Assembly (NCBI GenBank): GCA_963697355.1
Contig: CAVONV010000022.1
Location: 124,001-188,000, forward strand
Direction: 5' to 3'
DNA: 64,000 nt
DNA from: CAVONV01 sp963697355
GTDB taxonomy: Bacteria > Acidobacteriota > Vicinamibacteria > Marinacidobacterales > DATDRI01
The notes below the pieces were generated by a model, which was not told the origin of the DNA, searched no databases, and saw only the letters and a program-made list of their open reading frames with translations. Shown here one piece after another: positions 45,475-55,601 of the stretch (position 1 is its first letter; each line of letters begins with the position of its first letter). Position numbers and translations under genes: made by a program.

Positions 45475-45915
45475 GTCGATTAGTGTACTCCGGAGGTGCC
45501 GCACGGGTCTATTTGGGCCGGAGCACGCAGGAACTGACTTCGTGCGGAGGCCCCGTGACCCTGTCCGGGGGGGAGCGACCAGAGGCCAGTCCGCCTCTCT
45601 GCGGCCTTCGGCGGACCCGCCGACCGCCTTCGCATTAGCTTCGGCGAGTCTCGCCGAAGTCGGTGGTAAGAATCGGCGTCACCGACGGAGGCGGAAGCCA
45701 CCAGCGTGGCGCAATGGGCGAAGGCGGGTGACCAGTAACTAGAAAACAGTGACCAGTCAGCGAGGCACAGCTTCGTTCGGCTGCATGCCCCTGCCCGGAG
45801 GAAGTTAGTTGGAACGAGTCAGTAGAGTTCGCGCCGAGCCGGTTTGAGTCTGGGACGAGGTTTGTCGTATGGTGCAGGTGCAATAAATGCGTACAGAAAG
45901 CTGTGAGGTGATGTG
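45475..45915. other. Repeat-bearing divergent intergenic region
   Basis: About 440 bases between divergent genes. The GC-rich part at 45590-45720 holds repeat fragments related to 43444-43565 and a perfect palindrome at 45639-45659. A stretch with AGTGACCAGTAACT units lies at about 45727-45757. No gene was recognised. GAGGTGAT at about 45905-45912 is the ribosome site of the next gene. Confidence 0.6.
45639..45659. repeat. Perfect 10-bp palindrome
   Basis: CTTCGGCGAG (45639-45648), one T, then CTCGCCGAAG (45650-45659). The arms are exact. It lies in a GC-rich repeat stretch with no T-tract, so it is a cruciform/binding-site candidate rather than a terminator. Confidence 0.85.
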
Positions 45916-46968
45916 ATGCGATCAAGAGTCTTGTTGAGTCTAGTTGTTCTGCTCATTGGTACCGTTCGCGCTGCCCAGGCGCAAAGAGAGGCGTTTACAG
46001 TGGCTGACATTACGGCCCAGCCCGGAGAGACAGCCTCTGGGATCATATCGATCCCGGCTGCAGATGATCCGGAAACCGAGCTACCGGTGACTATCGTTCA
46101 TGGGATCGAGCCCGGGCCGGTCTTGGCTCTGATTGCCGGAAATCATGGATATGAATACCCACCGATTCTTGCTCTCCAGCGCCTCCGTTCCATGTTGGAC
46201 CCCAAGAAGATGTCAGGGACGGTTCTCATCGTACACATCGCCAACATGCCTTCTTTCCTGGGCAGGACTATCTACTACAGCCCGATTGACGGCAAAAACA
46301 TGAATCGGGTGTATCCCGGCAAAAAAGACGGCACAACGTCCGAGCGCATTGCCTATGTGATTACCAAACAAATCATCGATCAGTGCGACTATCTCCTGGA
46401 TCTCCATTGTGGCGACGGTAACGAGGACCTGCGGCACTATGTCTATATGCCTGTGACAGGCGATGAGAAGATGGACAAGGCGACTCGGGAGATCGCGATC
46501 GCCTTTGGGATCGACCATATCGTTGTGGATCGGAACCGACCGACGGACCCGGAGGCCTCGATCTACTGTTCCAGCACTGCTGTGACGAGGGGCAAGCCAG
46601 CGATCACCGTCGAGTCCGGCTACTTGGGAACAACAGATGATGCCCCGACCCATCGGATTGTCCATGGTGTGGTGAGTCTCATGCGCCATTTCAAGATGGT
46701 GGAGGGACAACCGGATTCTGTCGAGCACCCCATATTTCTCGAGCCGACCGAAGTTCTCCTAAGCCCCGCCACCGGATTGTTATTTCCCAATGTTCAACGG
46801 GGCCGCACGGTTGCCAAGGGAACGGTCATCGCCACCATAAAGGACTTTTTCGGAGATACGATCGAAGAGGTCCGTGCTCCTTTTGCCGGTGTGGTTCTCT
46901 ACGTCGTCGCCACGCCGCCGATCACCAAAGGGGAGCCCGTAGGAATGATTGGAGCCATCAAGCCTTAG
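45916..46968 (+). CDS. Secreted succinylglutamate desuccinylase/aspartoacylase-like metallohydrolase
   Basis: 350 residues. The signal peptide is VLLSLVVLLIGTVRAAQA, with the ATG at 45916 and GAGGTGAT ahead. The M14/AspA-fold zinc site is read from IAGNHGYEYPPILALQRL (His, Glu) and DYLLDLHCGDGNEDL (His). KNMNRVYPGKKDGTTSERIAY supplies the substrate arginine-type contacts, and AITVESGYLG a catalytic Glu. The C-terminal lipoyl-like barrel end (GVVLYVVATPPITKGEPVG) is typical of the AstE/AspA family. It hydrolyses N-acyl amino acids or similar amides outside the cytoplasm. The substrate is unknown. Intact. Confidence 0.9.
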   Translation: MRSRVLLSLVVLLIGTVRAAQAQREAFTVADITAQPGETASGIISIPAADDPETELPVTIVHGIEPGPVLALIAGNHGYEYPPILALQRLRSMLDPKKMSGTVLIVHIANMPSFLGRTIYYSPIDGKNMNRVYPGKKDGTTSERIAYVITKQIIDQCDYLLDLHCGDGNEDLRHYVYMPVTGDEKMDKATREIAIAFGIDHIVVDRNRPTDPEASIYCSSTAVTRGKPAITVESGYLGTTDDAPTHRIVHGVVSLMRHFKMVEGQPDSVEHPIFLEPTEVLLSPATGLLFPNVQRGRTVAKGTVIATIKDFFGDTIEEVRAPFAGVVLYVVATPPITKGEPVGMIGAIKP

Positions 46969-47389
46969 ATATTCCGGCGCCTCCAACTAGGTATGATATT
47001 CCGCGATTGCCTTTGTTGCAGTTGGCAGTCGTCGATCCGGTATCGCGAGCCCATCTGCAACCTTGGTGGCCGCAACGTTTCCCGTTCGGCGATGGAAAGT
47101 CCAGAATCCGTTCTGCGAGTCGATTGTTGGACTCACAGTTTCTGTGCAAATGTCTGTGGAAAAGCTGTCTAGGGGTGGCATGAGACCGCATTTGTTAATG
47201 CTCGGTAACAGTTTGCACAGACTTTGAGCAGCGATTGTTTCGGTGTAATTGCCGTTTCTTTTTGCTTTGTTGTGTGTTTTGGGAGTATGACTCGAAGAGA
47301 CAAAAGACGCTATTAATGAGGTGGAATTCCCTCGAACCGCCGTTGTTCGTTGTGGAAGAAGAGTCGCCTGTCCGCTCTTTCTTCGGCCA
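46969..47389. other. Intergenic region with no gene recognised
   Basis: About 420 bases between convergent genes. It contains CTGTGGAAAAG (opposite strand CTTTTCCACAG, similar to a DnaA box but single) and T-rich stretches around 47255-47275, which could end transcription of either neighbour. No RNA gene, repeat or coding frame with a ribosome site was seen. Confidence 0.4.
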
Positions 47390-48103
47390 CTAGCCCATGA
47401 GCCGCATCCAGTCTTCGAGCGACGGGACCTTCATGTAGATGTTGCTCTGTCTCTCCTCTCCCAGTGTTGAGGTCGGTTGGTCTCCGTAATCATGACCGGG
47501 GAAAAGGACCACCTCGTCCGGTAACTTTGCAAGACGTTCGGTCAAGCTGCGGTACATCTGTTCCGCGTCACTTCCGGGAAGGTCAACGCGGCCGCAACCC
47601 TTCACAAAGAGCGTGTCTCCCGAGACCAGTCGATTTTGGACCAGGAAGCATTGGCTTCCCGGAGTGTGTCCCGGCGTGTGCAAGACCTGAACCTCGACAG
47701 CTCCCACGAGAATCTTTTCGCCGCTTTCGTGTAAGACCAGGTCGGAATCTGAAGTACCGGTCACCTTCTTGATGCCTTCGGCTTCAATTTTGTGAACGTG
47801 AACTTTCACACCCTTGACCTCGAGTAGCTCCGAGATGCCCTCGACAGGTAGACCAAAAAGGTCACCGCCGACGTGGTCAGGATGGTAGTGAGTCGCTAGG
47901 ACGCCATCGACCTCGATGCCGTCGTTTTGCGCGACGTCCAGTAGACCTCGAACGTCCCAAGCCGGGTCGACCAGAAGGGCTTTTCCGGCCGTTCGATCAC
48001 CGATGAGGTAGCAGAAATTCACCATTTGACCAGCGACAGGGTGGTTGGGGGCAAAGTCGCGTCCGGCGAGGAGTTGTCGAAAATAGAGGTTGTTGTCGTT
48101 CAT
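47390..48103 (-). CDS. MBL-fold hydrolase, glyoxalase II-like
   Basis: 237 residues from the ATG at 48103 (MNDNNLYFRQLL). The frame extends 30 codons upstream but there is no ribosome site there. Motifs: THYHPDHVGG (binuclear metal), HTPGHTPGS, SGDTLFVKGCGR, and LFPGHDYGD with the last His. This is the hydroxyacylglutathione hydrolase-like branch, used for thioesters or persulfides. The insert between the first and second motif (about 60 residues) is longer than in classical GloB. Divergent from the phosphodiesterase gene. No signal peptide. Confidence 0.88.
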   Translation of the reverse strand: MNDNNLYFRQLLAGRDFAPNHPVAGQMVNFCYLIGDRTAGKALLVDPAWDVRGLLDVAQNDGIEVDGVLATHYHPDHVGGDLFGLPVEGISELLEVKGVKVHVHKIEAEGIKKVTGTSDSDLVLHESGEKILVGAVEVQVLHTPGHTPGSQCFLVQNRLVSGDTLFVKGCGRVDLPGSDAEQMYRSLTERLAKLPDEVVLFPGHDYGDQPTSTLGEERQSNIYMKVPSLEDWMRLMG

Positions 48104-48170
48104 GGTGCCTAGTCTAGCGTGACTACGGTCAGGGAAGAAAGCCCCGCTCTCTTGATGATAAAATCCTGGG

Positions 48171-50096
48171 ATGCTTGCGACGAGATGGCGCATCTTGGTC
48201 TTTGCCGTCCTGGTAGGTTATGGAGGAAGTTCGGCAACCGGACAACCCAACCGCCGGAAGGTCATTCTTTTCTCCTGGGATGGAGCAGCCTATTGGGCTA
48301 CTTCCCATCTTCTTTCGGAAGGCCATCTGCCCAACCTACAACGACTCGTCGAAGAGGGTGCTTGGTCCGACGGGATGATTACCAGTTTCCCGTCCAAGAC
48401 GGCAGCGGGTCACGCCATGTTGTGGACGGGACACTATGGCCATACGAGCGGCATCACGGGCAATTCGTTGCTTCTCGAGCCTGCTTTGGAGCACAGCCGG
48501 TTGGAAAGCCAAACAGGATTTTTCTCGACTGGCCTCAATCGAGAGCCGATATGGGTTATGACGGCTCGCGCGGGCCTCGATACCTACACGTTTCACGCGA
48601 CGCAGTCCTATCCATTTGGCAGACAGCTCGAGCTTCTGACGCCGGCTCATCGCGAGAACCTGCATATGCTCTATGGCTATACTCGGAACACGGTGCCCGC
48701 CGAGCTCTATACGAGCGAAAGCACTCCCGTACGCCCCTCCAGCGGATGGGCGATTCCGGAAGTTCGAGGGCAAGAAGCAAGGGAATTTCCCATCGAAGCC
48801 GGTGAGGAGAGCTTTTGGGCGGTTTTTTTTGATGACCCTTTCGATACTGCCGAAGGTTGCGACACGCTCGGTGTGGTACGGGAAAAGCGTGACACGTCGT
48901 TTTCTGCCCTCATCAAACCCGGAGATGAGTTTTCGATCCCCATCGAGACCAACTCCAGAGGCCAATCGATGTGGTTCTCGCTCCGCGTTTTCGAGCTGGA
49001 CCCATCGGCATCACGATTCTTGGTGTACAGAAGCTCCGCGGAAGCGGTTGAGATGTCGAGACCTGATGATCCGGATGAAGGTGACTTGGGCACCCGTTGT
49101 TTTGCCGGGAATGGTGGAAGCTCGTTCTATCGCAAGGGTGGCTTTGGGACAAAGCTCACCGACGGTGGCGAGGGAGAAGCCGAGGACCGATTCGTGGAGA
49201 CTCTGACCCACGTTACGGGTCAACTCCAAAAGCAAGTGGAAAAGGTACTTGAACGAAGTGAGTTCGATCTCCTGATCATGTATTCTCCGGTTCCCGACGA
49301 AGTGGCCCATGTTTTTACGGGATATCTCGATCCGGCGGTACCGGGATACGACGAGACATTGGCGAAAAGGCTGTGGCCGGTTATGGCTCGAGCTTTCGAG
49401 ACTCAGGACGAGCTTCTTGGGTGGGTGATGGAACGAGCCTCCCGTGTTGGAGCCCATGTTCTTCTGGTTAGCGATCATGGAATGGCCGGCACCCATCGGC
49501 TTCTCAACGTGAACGTGGCTCTGGAAAGAGATGGGCTCCTTGCCTTGACTCCCGAGAGAAAAATAGACCTGTCCCGTACGAGAGCGCTACTCCTCCCGTT
49601 GTCGGATGCCAGCGTGGCTGTCAACACCGTCGACAGGAAAGGCGGCATCGTGCCGATGGAAGAAAAGGAGACGGTATTGGAACAGGTCCGCAAAGTGCTC
49701 GAGACGGTCAATGACCCGGAAACCGGCAATCCTGTCGTCAAGGGTTTCTTTCGGGCTTCGAGACAGGGACTCTTGCAGCCCGGCGGGACAACGACAGGTG
49801 ACGCTTTTCTCGACTTGCTCCCTGGCTACTATTTCTCCAGCTCAACGGAGAATGACGAATTGATCACGGTGACCGCACCGGTCGGAAACCACATTTTTCT
49901 GCCGACCCGCCGAGATATGCTGGCTATTTTCGGCGCTTGGGGACCGCGGTTTCGGGGCGGGGCCCGTCTGCCTCGAATTCAGGCCATCGATGTGGTTCCG
50001 ACCGTACTCGATCTTCTAGGGCTGGATATTCCCGAGGACTTGCCGGGGCGGAGCTTGCTGCCAGCAAAAGCGCTCATTGGCCGGGAGGATCGCTAA
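48171..50096 (+). CDS. Secreted alkaline phosphatase-superfamily phosphodiesterase (NPP-like)
   Basis: 641 residues with an N-terminal signal (ILVFAVLVGYGGSSATG). Metal and nucleophile motifs are KVILFSWDGAAYW, SFPSKTAAGHAMLWTGHYGHTSG (Thr after the Lys as nucleophile, as in nucleotide pyrophosphatases), YSPVPDEVAHVFTG, VLLVSDHGMAGTHRLLNVN, and a late GNHIFLPT, RIQAIDVVPTVLDLLGLD. The fold is that of type I phosphodiesterases/nucleotide pyrophosphatases. A middle domain (about residues 130-300) replaces the usual lid and is unrecognised. It probably cleaves phosphodiesters in the periplasm. Intact. Confidence 0.85.
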   Translation: MLATRWRILVFAVLVGYGGSSATGQPNRRKVILFSWDGAAYWATSHLLSEGHLPNLQRLVEEGAWSDGMITSFPSKTAAGHAMLWTGHYGHTSGITGNSLLLEPALEHSRLESQTGFFSTGLNREPIWVMTARAGLDTYTFHATQSYPFGRQLELLTPAHRENLHMLYGYTRNTVPAELYTSESTPVRPSSGWAIPEVRGQEAREFPIEAGEESFWAVFFDDPFDTAEGCDTLGVVREKRDTSFSALIKPGDEFSIPIETNSRGQSMWFSLRVFELDPSASRFLVYRSSAEAVEMSRPDDPDEGDLGTRCFAGNGGSSFYRKGGFGTKLTDGGEGEAEDRFVETLTHVTGQLQKQVEKVLERSEFDLLIMYSPVPDEVAHVFTGYLDPAVPGYDETLAKRLWPVMARAFETQDELLGWVMERASRVGAHVLLVSDHGMAGTHRLLNVNVALERDGLLALTPERKIDLSRTRALLLPLSDASVAVNTVDRKGGIVPMEEKETVLEQVRKVLETVNDPETGNPVVKGFFRASRQGLLQPGGTTTGDAFLDLLPGYYFSSSTENDELITVTAPVGNHIFLPTRRDMLAIFGAWGPRFRGGARLPRIQAIDVVPTVLDLLGLDIPEDLPGRSLLPAKALIGREDR

Positions 50097-50336
50097 GGCG
50101 GGCTCGACTGCTGTACTGCTCGACTGCCCAACGAAGACGTAGAGGTGCAAGGAGGTCGGTCAGTACAGGGAAGGGCCCGGGTCAAGCTGTTCGTTCCCGG
50201 GCAGATAAGTGTTCGATTGCGGACACTTGTGAGCAATGATTTAGAAATCAACTTCTCTTGTCCCTTCATTTTCAGGTATTTAGATTTGGGGAACAAATGG
50301 CACGCCAATTGCGCATATATATGATGGAGGACGACT

Positions 50337-51590
50337 ATGGATATCCAACGAGAAGGCGTCGCACGGAAAAAGAAAATCCGACGAGCCATCTACGCGGGCG
50401 CAGGGCTGTTTGCCATTTTGTTGATAACATTGGCGCTATCTAGACTCGAACCGGCTGCCCCCAGTGTCAAACGAGCGACGGTATGGATGGATGTCGTGAA
50501 ACGCGGGTCGATGCTCCGACAAGTGCGAGGTCCTGGGACACTGGTTCCGGTGGAGATCCGGTGGATTGCGGCGCGGACCAATGGTCGTGTGGAGCGGATT
50601 CTGACGCTTCCAGGCGTTATCGTCGAAGCCGATACCGTCTTGATTGAGATGAGCAATCCCGAGTTGGAACAAACCGCGCTCGATGCCGAATACCAGCTTC
50701 GAGCCGCCGAGGCTTCCTTGGAAGACCTCAAGGTGCGACTTCAAAGCCAGCTCTTGAACCAGCGCGCCACGGCCGCAAGCGTGCAGGCCGAGTTTAGTCA
50801 AGCCAAACTTCAAGCGGAGGCGGATCAAGATCTGCACAATCAGGGGCTCATTGGAGATCTCACTCTCAAGTTGTCTCAAGTAAGGGCCGACGAACTGGTG
50901 ACGCGGAACGAGCTCGAGCAGGAAAGACTCAAAATTGCTTCCGATTCCGTCGAAGCACAGCTAGCGGCGGAAAACGCTCGGGTCGAACAGGTCCGTGCGC
51001 TCTACAGACTTCGCAAGAACCAAGTCAGTGCGTTGAAAGTACGCGCCGGCATCGCCGGTGTCCTTCAGCAGATGCCGATGGAGGTTGGACAAGAAGTGAC
51101 GCCGGGAACGACGCTGGCCAAAGTGGCCCAGCCGGAGAAGCTCAAAGCCGAGCTCCGTATTGCAGAAACCCAAGCGAAAGACATCGAGGTCGGTCAAAAG
51201 GCAAGCATCGACACCCGCAATGGTGTCATCGAAGGCGAGGTTATGCGAGTCGATCCTGCCGTGTTAGAAGGCACTGTCACAGTGGATGTGGCACTTGTGG
51301 GTGAGTTGCCCAAAGGAGCGCGGCCGGACTTGAGCGTTGATGGAACCATCGAGATCGAGCGTTTGGAGAACGTACTCTACGTGGGACGTCCTGCATACGG
51401 TCAAGCGAACAGCACGATTGGCCTCTTCAAGCTTCTCGAGGATGGAGAGACTGCGGTGCGAGTTCAGGTCCGTCTCGGTAAGAGCTCCGTCAACACGATC
51501 GAGCTCATGGAGGGATTGCTCGAAGGCGACCAAGTCATTCTCTCCGATACTTCCGCTTGGGACGCTTACGATCGGATTCGTTTGAACTAA
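50337..51590 (+). CDS. MacA-like membrane fusion protein (HlyD family)
   Basis: 417 residues. There is one N-terminal membrane helix (YAGAGLFAILLITLALS) and a split biotinyl-lipoyl domain (VRGPGTLVPVEIRWIA, GRVERILTLPGVIVEADTVL). A long coiled-coil hairpin of about residues 115-230 (many Gln, Glu and Ala heptads) is followed by the second lipoyl half (IAGVLQQMPMEVGQEVTPGTTLAKV) and beta domains. It would link an inner-membrane ABC exporter to the outer membrane. The ATPase and permease genes follow directly, which supports the MacA role. The first start-codon region has GGAGG about 8 bases before the ATG. Intact. Confidence 0.9.
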   Translation: MDIQREGVARKKKIRRAIYAGAGLFAILLITLALSRLEPAAPSVKRATVWMDVVKRGSMLRQVRGPGTLVPVEIRWIAARTNGRVERILTLPGVIVEADTVLIEMSNPELEQTALDAEYQLRAAEASLEDLKVRLQSQLLNQRATAASVQAEFSQAKLQAEADQDLHNQGLIGDLTLKLSQVRADELVTRNELEQERLKIASDSVEAQLAAENARVEQVRALYRLRKNQVSALKVRAGIAGVLQQMPMEVGQEVTPGTTLAKVAQPEKLKAELRIAETQAKDIEVGQKASIDTRNGVIEGEVMRVDPAVLEGTVTVDVALVGELPKGARPDLSVDGTIEIERLENVLYVGRPAYGQANSTIGLFKLLEDGETAVRVQVRLGKSSVNTIELMEGLLEGDQVILSDTSAWDAYDRIRLN

Positions 51591-51629
51591 ATGATGGTGT
51601 TCGGGAAAGAGCAGTAAAGGGAGGGGAAG

Positions 51630-52331
51630 ATGAGTGATTCATCGGGTGCATTGATCAGTCTTAGCGGTGTCACGAAGGTCTTTTACACGGATGAGGTCGA
51701 GACTCACGCTCTGGCCGGGATCCACATGGACATCGAAAAAGGGGAGTACGTGGCTATTGCAGGACCCTCGGGCTGCGGAAAATCGACGCTTCTCTCCATT
51801 CTCGGTTTTCTGGATTCTCCGACCGACGGTGAGTATACGCTCAACGAGAAATCCGTGTCCAAGTTGAACATGTCGGAGCGCGCGCGCATTCGCAACCGGG
51901 AGGTCGGATTCATCTTCCAGGCGTTCAACTTGATCGGCGACCTAACCGTTTACGAGAACGTCGAGCTGCCGCTGACCTATCGCGGGATGCCTTCCTCGGA
52001 GCGCAAGCAGAAAGTCCAGGAGGCCTTGGAAAGGGTGGGCATGGCCCACAGAATGAAGCACTATCCTTCGCAGCTCTCGGGTGGCCAACAACAAAGGGTG
52101 GCCGTTGCTCGGGCGGTGTGCGGAGAGCCCTCTATCCTTCTGGCCGACGAGCCAACAGGTAATTTGGACTCGACCAACGGCGAAGCGGTTATGGAACTGA
52201 TGAGCGAGCTCCACAAGGCTGGTGCCACGATCTGCATGGTGACCCACGATCCTCGTTATGCCAAGTATGCGGATCGTGCCATCCACCTTTTCGACGGTCG
52301 TATCGTCGAGGAGAATGACGAAAGCACCTAG
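51630..52331 (+). CDS. ABC exporter ATPase (MacB/LolD type)
   Basis: 233 residues. Walker A GPSGCGKST, Q-loop VGFIFQAFNLIGDLTVYENVE, signature LSGGQQQRVAVARAV, Walker B ILLADEPTGNLDS and H-loop MVTHDPRYAKYAD are all canonical. It powers a MacB/LolCDE-like mechanotransmission exporter. A GGGAGGGGAAG ribosome site precedes the ATG. It lies between the adaptor and permease genes, so the products should form one complex. A second, divergent ATPase gene follows the permease. Confidence 0.94.
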   Translation: MSDSSGALISLSGVTKVFYTDEVETHALAGIHMDIEKGEYVAIAGPSGCGKSTLLSILGFLDSPTDGEYTLNEKSVSKLNMSERARIRNREVGFIFQAFNLIGDLTVYENVELPLTYRGMPSSERKQKVQEALERVGMAHRMKHYPSQLSGGQQQRVAVARAVCGEPSILLADEPTGNLDSTNGEAVMELMSELHKAGATICMVTHDPRYAKYADRAIHLFDGRIVEENDEST

Positions 52332-52397
52332 AGCAAGTCTAACAGAAGCGGTATGAGCGGGGGGCTTTGGGCCTCACCCAGCCAATAGGTGGTTCTA

Positions 52398-54825
52398 ATG
52401 AAGACTCTATGGGGTGACATGCGGTATGGGTTTCGGCTGCTAGTCAAGCAGCCCGCGTTCACCGTCGTCGCGATTCTGACGCTGGCCCTCGGCATCGGCG
52501 CGAATACCGCCATCTTCAGTGTGGTCAACGGTGTCTTACTCGAACCACTGCCCTACGGGGATCCGGATCGTGTATGCCTCGTCTATGCAACTCGGGCGAA
52601 TGAAACTCGCGGTTCTGTTTCCGCTGCCGAGCTCCTCGACTGGAGGGAACAAGCGAGCTCTTTCGATGAGCTCTCGGCCGTTTTTCCCTTGCCCATGACT
52701 CTGACGGGTGTGGACGTTCCCGAAAGAGTGGATGGCCTGCAGGTCACACCGAACTTCTTTCAGGTGTTCGGTGTCGAAGCTTCGTTGGGACGGGCTTTTT
52801 CAACCGATGATCCTCGAGGGGAGCGAGAGGTTGTCCTCAGCTATGAATTCTGGCAAAAACGGTTCGCAGGTGAAGCGAACGCGGTCGGCCGTGTCTTGCA
52901 GCTCGACGATGTCGGCTACACGGTTATTGGCGTCATGCCGCCGCGTTTTCAGTTGAACTCTCGAAATGCAGACGTTTGGGTTCGTCCGCCTAGAGATATA
53001 CCGGCGCCTCCCATGGATCTTCCCGAAGAGATGGACTTGGCGACGACAAGAGAGCTCAATTGGCTTACCGTGGTGGGAAGCTTGAAGCCGGGTGTGTCTA
53101 TTGTTGATGCCCAGACCGAGATGGACGTCATCGCCCGGCGATTGCAGGAGGCCTTCCCCGAGGATGCGACCGGACGAGGTGTCAACGTTGTTGCACTAGA
53201 AGGAGCAGGTCGTGGGAGCAGTGCGCCCGGCTTTGCTCATGCTCTTGGGAATCGTCGGCCTTGTCCTCCTCATTGCTTGTGCCAATGTTGCCAACCTCCT
53301 TTTGGCCAGAGCTGCGGGGCGGGAAAGGGAGATAGCTATACGGACGTCGCTTGGAGCCGGTCGGCTGCGACTCATCGGTCAGCTCCTAACAGAGAGCCTT
53401 CTTCTCTCGCTCCTAGGCGGAGCTATCGGTTTGCTTTTTGCCTTTTGGTCATTGGACCTGATCCTTGGGGTAAGCCCGGAGGTTCTACCCAAGATCAGCG
53501 TGATCGAGCTCGACATGCAGGTCCTTGTTTTCACGTTCGCCATTTCAGTCCTCACGGGTCTCCTTTTCGGTCTCCTTCCCGCACTGCAGGCCTCCAAGCC
53601 CGATTTGCAGGACTCTCTTAAAGAAGGTGGGCGATCGAGTGTGGGGTCCAGGCGCTGGCGACTCCGTGCTTCACTGGTCATCGTCGAGTTGGGATTGGCA
53701 TTGGTGGTTCTCGTTGTCGCCGGTTTGATGAGCCGCAGTTTCCTCCAACTATTGAGCGTCGACCCCGGCTTCAACCCCAAGAACGTCCTGACGGCGGTTG
53801 TATGGTTGCCGGAATCGAAGTATGCGGACGAGACACAAATGGCTGATCTTTATCAACGGATTCTGGGGAGAGTCGGGTCGTTGCCCGGAGTCGAGTCGGC
53901 GGGTGCTGTTCTCGGAGTTCCCATGGGAGGTGTGTCCGGCAATCTAACGTTCAACATTGAAGGCCGGGCGGAGCCGCCGCCGGGTGAAGAGTACCACGCG
54001 GGTTTTCAGACCGTGAGTCAGGACTATTTTCGAACCATGGGGATACCGATTCTACGGGGTCGGGACATCAGTGAGCGAGACCGCGAAGAGGCTCCTTTTG
54101 TGGTCGTCATCAACGAGACGATGGCGCACCGATATTGGCCCACCGAAGATCCCGTTGGGCAGAAGATTGATTTCGACGACGATGAATTGGCGGAGATCGT
54201 CGGAGTCGTAGGAGACATCCGGTTTGATGGTCTCGACCGCGAGCCTCGGCCCGAGGTCTACATATCTTACCAACAACAGTCGCTACGATTCATGACCTTG
54301 GTCATCAAAACCCATGGCAATCCTCTCGACTCGGTGGCAGCGGTAAGGAGCCAGATTCTCGCGGTCGACCCCGACTTACCGGTGTTCAAAGCCGAGAGCA
54401 TGGAACAGATCGTCAACGAGTCGGTGGCCCGGCCGAGATTCAACATGTACTTGCTTGGCGTGTTTGCGCTCATCGCATTGATGCTGTCTGTGATAGGCAT
54501 CTATGGGCTCATGTCGTACTCTGTGAGTCAACGAACACACGAAATTGGAATCCGTATGGCGATGGGGGCCCGAGCGGGAGACGTCATCGGGATGATCGTA
54601 GGGCAAGGTATGCTGTTGGCTGCAGTCGGGATTGGGATTGGACTCGTCGCCGCTCTTGCGCTGACACGAGTTTTTTCCAGCTTCCTTTTTGGTGTCGCGA
54701 CAACTGACCCCATTACCTTTGGGATGGTGACCCTGTTGCTGGTGTTGGTGACGCTGGTGGCCATTTATGTCCCTGCTCGTCGTGCCACTCGTGTGGATCC
54801 TTTGTACGCACTCAGATATGAATAG
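52398..54825 (+). CDS. Duplicated FtsX/MacB-type ABC permease of the acidobacterial ADOP type (one frameshift)
   Basis: About 805 residues if the frame break near 53200 is repaired. The start MKTLWGDMRYGFRLLVKQ, then FTVVAILTLALGIGANTAIFS, is the typical N-terminus of the acidobacterial duplicated permease family. A MacB periplasmic domain follows (ERVDGLQVTPNFFQVFGVEA). After the shift come an FtsX four-helix core (LLACANVANLLLARAAGREREIAIR-type segment, with GLLFGLLPALQAS), a second periplasmic domain and a second FtsX core (GIYGLMSYSVSQRTHEIGIRMAMGA). The break falls before the first FtsX core, around an AGAAGGAGCAGG stretch. It would export lipids, peptides or drugs with the flanking ATPases and MacA-like adaptor. 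Confidence 0.9.
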
Positions 54826-54888
54826 ACTCAGTCGGTGGGACGCCAGTGTCGGATGGGCGAGCACCAGACCTTTGAAAGTGTCGAGATT

Positions 54889-55554
54889 ATGATCAGACTT
54901 AATGACCTCGAGAAATTCTACGAATCGAGAGCCGGCAGGACATACGTTCTGCGACGTATTACATTCGATGTAAAAGAAGGGGAGTTCATCACGATTATGG
55001 GGCCGTCCGGCTCGGGCAAATCGACCCTACTCCACATCATGGGAATGCTGGACGGCTCCTGGACGGGTGAGTACTACTTCTGGGATGAGCCTGTCCACCA
55101 GCTCAATACGAAAAAGCGGAACGAGCTTCACAAGGCGAACATCGGTTTCGTGTTCCAGGCCTATCATTTGCTCGACAATCTGACCGTCTACGAGAATCTG
55201 GAGATCCCACTTTCCTATCGCAACATCAAGCGTTCAGAGCGCCAAGCAATGGTGGGCGATATCCTGGATCGTTTTCACATCGTTGGCAAGAAAGATCTCT
55301 ATCCCAACCAGCTATCCGGAGGTCAACAGCAGCTCGTCGCAGTGGCCCGTGCCGTGATCATGAATCCGAAGTTGATCCTCGCCGATGAGCCGACCGGAAA
55401 CCTGCACTCGGCCCAAGGTAAGGAAATCATGGAGCTCTTCAGCCAGCTGAATCAAGAAGGCACGACGATTATTCAGGTTACTCATTCCGAGGCGAATGCA
55501 TCGTACAGCCGAAGAATTATCAAGCTCTTCGACGGATGGCTCGAAAAGGAGTGA
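54889..55554 (+). CDS. Second ABC exporter ATPase with altered D-loop
   Basis: 221 residues from the ATG at 54889 (MIRLNDLEKFYESRAGRT). Walker A GPSGSGKSTLLH, Q-loop GFVFQAYHLLDNLTVYENLE, signature LSGGQQQLVAVARA and Walker B LILADEPTGNL are present. The D-loop reads NLHSAQG instead of NLDS, and the signature has Leu for the usual Arg after QQQ. The H-loop is TIIQVTHSEANASYS. So it may pair with the normal ATPase at 51630 in an asymmetric dimer, or serve a separate role. From memory, relatives with NLHSSQG occur in similar clusters, so the change is a family trait. Confidence 0.92.
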   Translation: MIRLNDLEKFYESRAGRTYVLRRITFDVKEGEFITIMGPSGSGKSTLLHIMGMLDGSWTGEYYFWDEPVHQLNTKKRNELHKANIGFVFQAYHLLDNLTVYENLEIPLSYRNIKRSERQAMVGDILDRFHIVGKKDLYPNQLSGGQQQLVAVARAVIMNPKLILADEPTGNLHSAQGKEIMELFSQLNQEGTTIIQVTHSEANASYSRRIIKLFDGWLEKE

Positions 55555-55601
55555 GCCGTGTGGGTGACGATTCGGTGATATCCGGACCTCGAGGGCGGAC
55601 C

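Noticed and set aside
46969..47389. Possible replication origin (single DnaA-box-like CTTTTCCACAG)
   Set aside because: Only one weak box, no cluster, no AT-rich unwinding element and no dnaA/dnaN nearby.
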